Below, one piece after another: positions 6,612 through 8,874 of a DNA stretch of 8,874 nucleotides. Within the stretch, counting starts at the first letter, position 1, and every line of letters begins with the position of its first letter. The notes below the pieces were generated by a model that was not told where the DNA came from, ran no database searches, and was given only the letters and a program-made list of their open reading frames with translations. Both the position numbers and the translations under genes were made by a program. Source of the stretch: Bacillota bacterium (GTDB taxonomy: Bacteria > Bacillota > Dethiobacteria > DTU022); contig JAAZIG010000199.1 of the NCBI GenBank assembly GCA_012510325.1, positions 1 to 8,874 of the forward strand, written 5' to 3'.

Positions 6612-7661
6612 TCACAATTCGAATTCATCGATTAATTGTTCCAGTTTTTCATTTATGCGCATGGCTTCAACATAGATATTATAGAATTCAAAAATGCATT
6701 CACGGTTATCTACTTTGATAATTTCAACGATCTTTTCCCGTGTTTTTTCTGTATCAATAGTCTCCTCCACTTTCTGGTAGACCTTGTTTAAAGCGATGTA
6801 ATCATAGATATTCTTATGCAAATTCAAAAGATACTCCAGGTGTTCATATAAATCCTGCCGTATCCCGGAATATTGGGGCTCACCGGCCATAAAAATAATA
6901 CTTCTATGCAAAGCCGTCAATCGTTCAAGATTTGATTGTATAGCATTAATGGAACGCCGGTATTTTTTTAAAAATAATTTCTTTTTAGAGCGGCTTTCCC
7001 TGGTTAAGAAAACATCGTCCATCAAAAGTGATAATATATCCCTGGTGTCGTCCAATTCGTCCCTTATAGTTTGTCTTTTATCTTTAATGATCTCTTTTTC
7101 CACATTTTTGTCTCTTAACATATCGTTAATTACTGCTCTGTAGAGACACTCAAATTTTAAGCGCAAATCGTTTATTTGTGCCTTTAAATCTTCAGTATAA
7201 TCGGGAGGCATAAAAATGACATTTAAACCTGTGGAGACCACCAGGCCGATTAAGATTCCCGAAACCCGGTAGACAACCTGCATTAGATCAAAACTGTTAT
7301 GGTAGACCCCCAGGGCGACAAAAGTTACGATCGCAAATCTGATGCTCTCACTCAGTTTTAATTGTAGGCATATTAAGATAATCGCAATGCTGCCCAGTCC
7401 CAGATATAAAGCATTCAGTCCTATGGTCAAGGCCAGTATGGATACCATGATGGCGCCAACAAAAGTAGCGATTAACCTATTTTTAAAAGTTTGCAAGCTG
7501 CCCTTAACAGTGGGCTGCATCGCTATTATCGCTGTAATAGCTGCAATCCCGGGAATAATATTAAAGTTTACAACACCAATCTTTGCCTCCAAAAGGTCGG
7601 CCAATAGAACTGTTAAAGCAACTACCAAACCGGTTTTAAATGTTCGGGCTCCAATTTTCAT
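6612..7661 (-). CDS. aromatic acid exporter family (YqjA-like, ArAE_1/DUF939) membrane protein
   Basis: The protein has 349 residues from ATG 7661. The N-terminal half is membrane-embedded, with about six hydrophobic segments (near 9-25, 33-48, 63-82, 84-100, 107-120 and 127-150), and the C-terminal half (about 155-349) is charged, largely helical and probably cytosolic. The beginning MKIGARTFKTG and the AAITAIIAMQPTVKGS segment match the ArAE_1 family (Bacillus YqjA/YgaE type), distantly related to the FUSC/AaeB exporters; substrates of the Firmicutes members are not established. A TTG at 7670 would add three residues but leaves the only ribosome site-like sequence too close; with ATG 7661 a weak GGTG lies 11 bp upstream. 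Base composition is strikingly unlike its neighbours (two sampled 60-bp stretches, 6961-7020 and 7081-7140, are both 30% GC; 7201-7260 is 47%), suggesting acquisition from a lower-GC source. It converges on the ABC operon. Confidence 0.82.
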   Translation of the reverse strand: MKIGARTFKTGLVVALTVLLADLLEAKIGVVNFNIIPGIAAITAIIAMQPTVKGSLQTFKNRLIATFVGAIMVSILALTIGLNALYLGLGSIAIILICLQLKLSESIRFAIVTFVALGVYHNSFDLMQVVYRVSGILIGLVVSTGLNVIFMPPDYTEDLKAQINDLRLKFECLYRAVINDMLRDKNVEKEIIKDKRQTIRDELDDTRDILSLLMDDVFLTRESRSKKKLFLKKYRRSINAIQSNLERLTALHRSIIFMAGEPQYSGIRQDLYEHLEYLLNLHKNIYDYIALNKVYQKVEETIDTEKTREKIVEIIKVDNRECIFEFYNIYVEAMRINEKLEQLIDEFEL

Positions 7662-7683
7662 AAAACACAAATCACCGCTTTAA

Positions 7684-7713
7684 TTTATATTTTTAATGGT
7701 AATCCGGCGGCAA
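7684..7713 (-). promoter_or_regulatory. candidate promoter of the exporter gene
   Basis: On the minus strand, TTGCCG (complement of 7708-7713) and TATAAA (complement of 7684-7689) are 18 bp apart. The expected start near 7677 leaves a leader of about 16 nt before ATG 7661. The -10 is good and the -35 partial. No GTCACC half-site overlaps it; the nearest lies about 150 bp upstream. Confidence 0.4.
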
Positions 7714-7821
7714 ATTTTTACTGTTTCTCCGGATCGCTATAAAGCCGGAATTCACCATCGCAACCCCTTCGCATTCTATTCCATAGAAAACTTCATCCCC
7801 CCTGCGTTCTATGCCGCCCCC

Positions 7822-7845
7822 ATGATATTATACCGATTGTATCAT
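7822..7845. repeat. short inverted repeat upstream of the second GTCACC element
   Basis: ATGATA (7822-7827) and TATCAT (7840-7845) are 6-bp arms around a 12-bp AT-rich centre. It could be an operator for a dimeric repressor acting on either flank, or chance. It is not present upstream of the first GTCACC element at 3046. Confidence 0.25.
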
Positions 7846-7859
7846 CAGTTCCTGTTTTT

Positions 7860-7905
7860 GGTGATGAAATTGTCGCCATAACAATCACCGCACTGTCACC
7901 TTGGA
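7860..7905 (+). promoter_or_regulatory. second copy of the phased GTCACC operator (orphan promoter)
   Basis: Aligned without gaps, this stretch matches 3046-3091 at 37 of 46 positions. The half-sites are GGTGAT (7860-7865, inverted), GTCGCC (7872-7877), ATCACC (7884-7889) and GTCACC (7895-7900), with start-to-start distances of 12, 12 and 11 bp, exactly those of the first copy. A -10-like TACAAT (7916-7921) follows, 6 bp further away than in copy one; alternatively GGAGGG (7909-7914) with ATG 7920 looks like a translation start, but it gives only eight codons before TAG. The insertion-sequence remnant begins at about 7921, so the gene this promoter served appears to be gone. It presumably binds the same regulator as the ABC operon; this is inference. 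Confidence 0.65.
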
Positions 7906-7920
7906 GTTGGAGGGATACAA

Positions 7921-8262
7921 TGTTGACATCAAAAATCAGCCTGTAGAGGATTGGAGGGGATTTTTCTTGCACCGGCCCGCTGATGTTCCGGGTAATGTTC
8001 ATCTCTAATAAAGCGTTTGTCCCGCCCGGGCCCAAGTTCAATGGCATCAACTACCTGTTGCCCATCTAAGAGCTCCAAATGCTTTTCAAAACGCCTCAAG
8101 CGCACACTCTGGCGGGCAAAACGGGAGGGAACAGAATACTGGTTGCCCTCCGCGAGAATGAGATTGGTGCGGGTGCCCTTTCTTTCTTCAATGACGAAGG
8201 GCATGCCATTTAAAACCGGAACTGGTTTAAGGTAGCCGGTAACACATAGCGAGGGCATGCGG
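7921..8262 (-). mobile_element. remnant of an IS21-family insertion sequence
   Basis: The stretch carries the C-terminal part of an IstA-like transposase on the minus strand. At its left edge is TGTTGACATC (7921-7930), which has the TG...CA-type outer end usual for IS21 elements. The normal partner gene istB and the N-terminal two-thirds of istA are missing, and no second inverted end or target duplication is visible. The right boundary (about 8240-8264) is where transposase similarity stops and rdgB similarity begins. The exact left boundary is inferred from the end-like sequence alone. Confidence 0.6.
7929..8258 (-). pseudogene. istA: IS21-family transposase IstA, C-terminal fragment
   Basis: The minus-strand frame read from about 8258 down to the TGA at 7929-7931 resembles the C-terminal domain of IS21 transposases: LKPVPVL, then EGNQYSVPSRFA, VRLRRFEKHLELLDGQ, and RFIRDEHYPEH. 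The NxYSVP motif followed by a beta-rich V-R-Y-E-H-V-E-V-like stretch and a closing HYxEH is characteristic of the family. The DDE catalytic core should lie N-terminal to this and is absent; the frame upstream runs into sequence antisense to rdgB, so the fragment cannot encode an active enzyme. About 110 residues remain of an expected 400-500. The extreme C-terminus (GARKIPSNPLQADF) does not match the family tail I would expect and may read through the element's terminal repeat. Confidence 0.65.
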
Positions 8263-8266
8263 AAAA

Positions 8267-8703
8267 ATGATGTTGTCTGATGATTCGGGGCTGGAGGTGG
8301 AGGCGTTGGGGGATCCTCCCGGAGTCTGCTCCGCTCGTTTTGCCGGGCCGGAGGCGGGGGATGAAGAAAATAACCGCCTCCTTTTAAAGATGCTGGCCGG
8401 CCGGCCAGCACGGGAACGGAGGGCCCGGTTTAGATGTGTAATGTCCATCGCTGTGCCCGGGGAAATCTATCTGGCCCGGGGAAGCTGCCCGGTCGCATTG
8501 CCGGGCACCCTCGCGGCAGCGGAGGTTTCGGTTTCGATCCAATATTCATTGATGAACCGGCAGGGCTAACCATGGCCCGGCTGGATCTGCAGACCAAGAT
8601 TCGAATCAGCGACCGGGGACAGGCTTTGCGGCGGGCTCATCTCTTGATTGAGGACCTCCTTCGCCTGCACCGGAAAAAAAACCTGCCCTTTCGGTTAGTC
8701 TAG
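8267..8703 (+). pseudogene. rdgB: truncated, frameshifted rdgB/HAM1 XTP/dITP pyrophosphatase
   Basis: An intact homologue hydrolyses ITP, dITP and XTP to monophosphates, clearing deaminated purines from the nucleotide pool. Here the similarity begins abruptly at LSDDSGLEVEALGDPPG (general-base Asp region) and continues through SARFAGPEAGDEENN and RARFRCVMSIA in one frame. It then moves to another frame for GRIAGHPRGSGGFGFDP, the base-binding segment, and KIRISDRGQAL. The switch is at about 8486-8491, where one base seems lost from the CCC run, and the combined reading restores the family sequence exactly. The N-terminal 60-70 residues, including the substrate-binding start, are missing and replaced by the IS21 remnant. 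The conserved SHRG motif reads SDRG, a one-base change of the substrate-contacting His. Three independent lesions make this a dead gene, although the frameshift alone could be a sequencing error. Confidence 0.88.
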
Positions 8704-8874
8704 CCGCTCGCCGCATTCACCGCAAAAACGGGAGGCGTCGGAATTGGGAGCACCGCAGCGCGGTCATTTATTAATGGCCAGCGAAGCACCGCAATTGTTA
8801 CAGAACTTGCCCTCCCCGGCGGGCTTGTTGCACCGGGGGCAAAGGGTCTGCTTGCTTTCGATCTGCCCGTGGAA
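8695..8874 (-). pseudogene. double zinc-ribbon protein C-terminus with in-frame TGA at a Cys position
   Basis: The minus-strand frame open from the right edge reads a complete zinc-ribbon knuckle pair (CPRCNKP, then KFCNNCGASL) and stops at TGA (complement of 8764-8766). The same frame continues for 22 codons with PRCGAPN and RFCGECGERLD to TAA (complement of 8695-8697). In double zinc-ribbon proteins the second unit begins CPRCGAP, so the TGA replaces precisely the first metal-binding Cys; TGC to TGA is a one-base change. The end overlaps the rdgB pseudogene by 9 bp on the opposite strand. The N-terminal part is outside the window, so the host protein is unknown; such tails occur on SPFH-domain proteins and many other membrane or stress proteins. 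A nonsense mutation is the likeliest reading; selenocysteine insertion is the alternative. If TGA stops translation, the protein ends at 8764 with one ribbon intact. Confidence 0.7.

Noticed and set aside
7920..7946. ATG at 7920 preceded by GGAGGG, as a new gene start behind the second operator
   Set aside because: The frame closes after eight codons at TAG and the ATG is partly made of the insertion-sequence end, so it is probably fortuitous.
8259..8411. Extension of the minus-strand transposase frame upstream of 8258
   Set aside because: This part is antisense to the rdgB homology and translates to Pro/Arg-rich sequence, so it is not part of the transposase.
8710..8763. Bacterial SECIS element downstream of the zinc-ribbon TGA
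   Set aside because: I could find only short or wobble-dependent stems, not a clear hairpin at the usual distance; this is not enough to annotate one.
1..8874. CRISPR array, tRNA or rRNA genes
   Set aside because: No regularly spaced direct repeats with unique spacers, no tRNA-like TTCRANY/acceptor-stem arrangement and no rRNA-like conserved segment was seen on either strand.

Overview
The window looks like chromosomal DNA of an anaerobic Gram-positive bacterium of the Clostridia, possibly the Peptococcaceae/Desulfotomaculum-like part of the Firmicutes. The grounds are purine-rich Shine-Dalgarno sites, frequent GTG starts, a two-component system beside an FtsX-type ABC exporter, a DUF169 protein, a YqjA-like exporter, and degenerate heptamer and REP-like intergenic repeats. 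The taxonomic call is inference from gene content and style, not from a marker gene.

Layout. Positions 1-90 are the 3' end of an unrecognised plus-strand gene. Positions 186-2103 hold an OmpR/PhoB-type response regulator and its membrane histidine kinase, translationally overlapped. Positions 2203-2922 (minus strand) hold a DUF169 gene of visibly lower GC, wedged between the two-component system and its likely target. Positions 3134-6435 hold an ABC ATPase and a large, internally duplicated FtsX-type permease (GTGA overlap), preceded by a promoter with phased GTCACC direct repeats and a perfect TATAAT, and followed by a good intrinsic terminator at 6513-6562. The spacer at 6436-6611 also holds a degenerate 7-bp repeat array and a REP-like palindrome. 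Positions 6612-7661 (minus strand) hold an AT-rich YqjA-like aromatic acid exporter family membrane protein. Positions 7662-7920 contain no gene but hold that gene's promoter and a second copy of the phased GTCACC element. Positions 7921-8703 are a gene graveyard: the C-terminal remnant of an IS21-like transposase (minus strand) abutting an N-terminally truncated, frameshifted rdgB/HAM1 XTP pyrophosphatase (plus strand). At 8695-8874 (minus strand) is the C-terminal end of a double zinc-ribbon protein in which an in-frame TGA stands exactly where the first Cys of the second CxxC knuckle is expected.

How the genes work together (inference). The kinase senses an envelope signal, the regulator is phosphorylated at D52 and binds GTCACC direct repeats upstream of the ABC operon, and the exporter moves a hydrophobic or envelope-active compound. 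The most interesting observation is that the same approximately 46-bp operator/promoter architecture (37 of 46 identical, identical 12-12-11 bp phasing) recurs at 7860-7905. There its downstream target seems to have been removed or replaced by an IS21-family insertion and an adjacent deletion, leaving an orphan regulon promoter.
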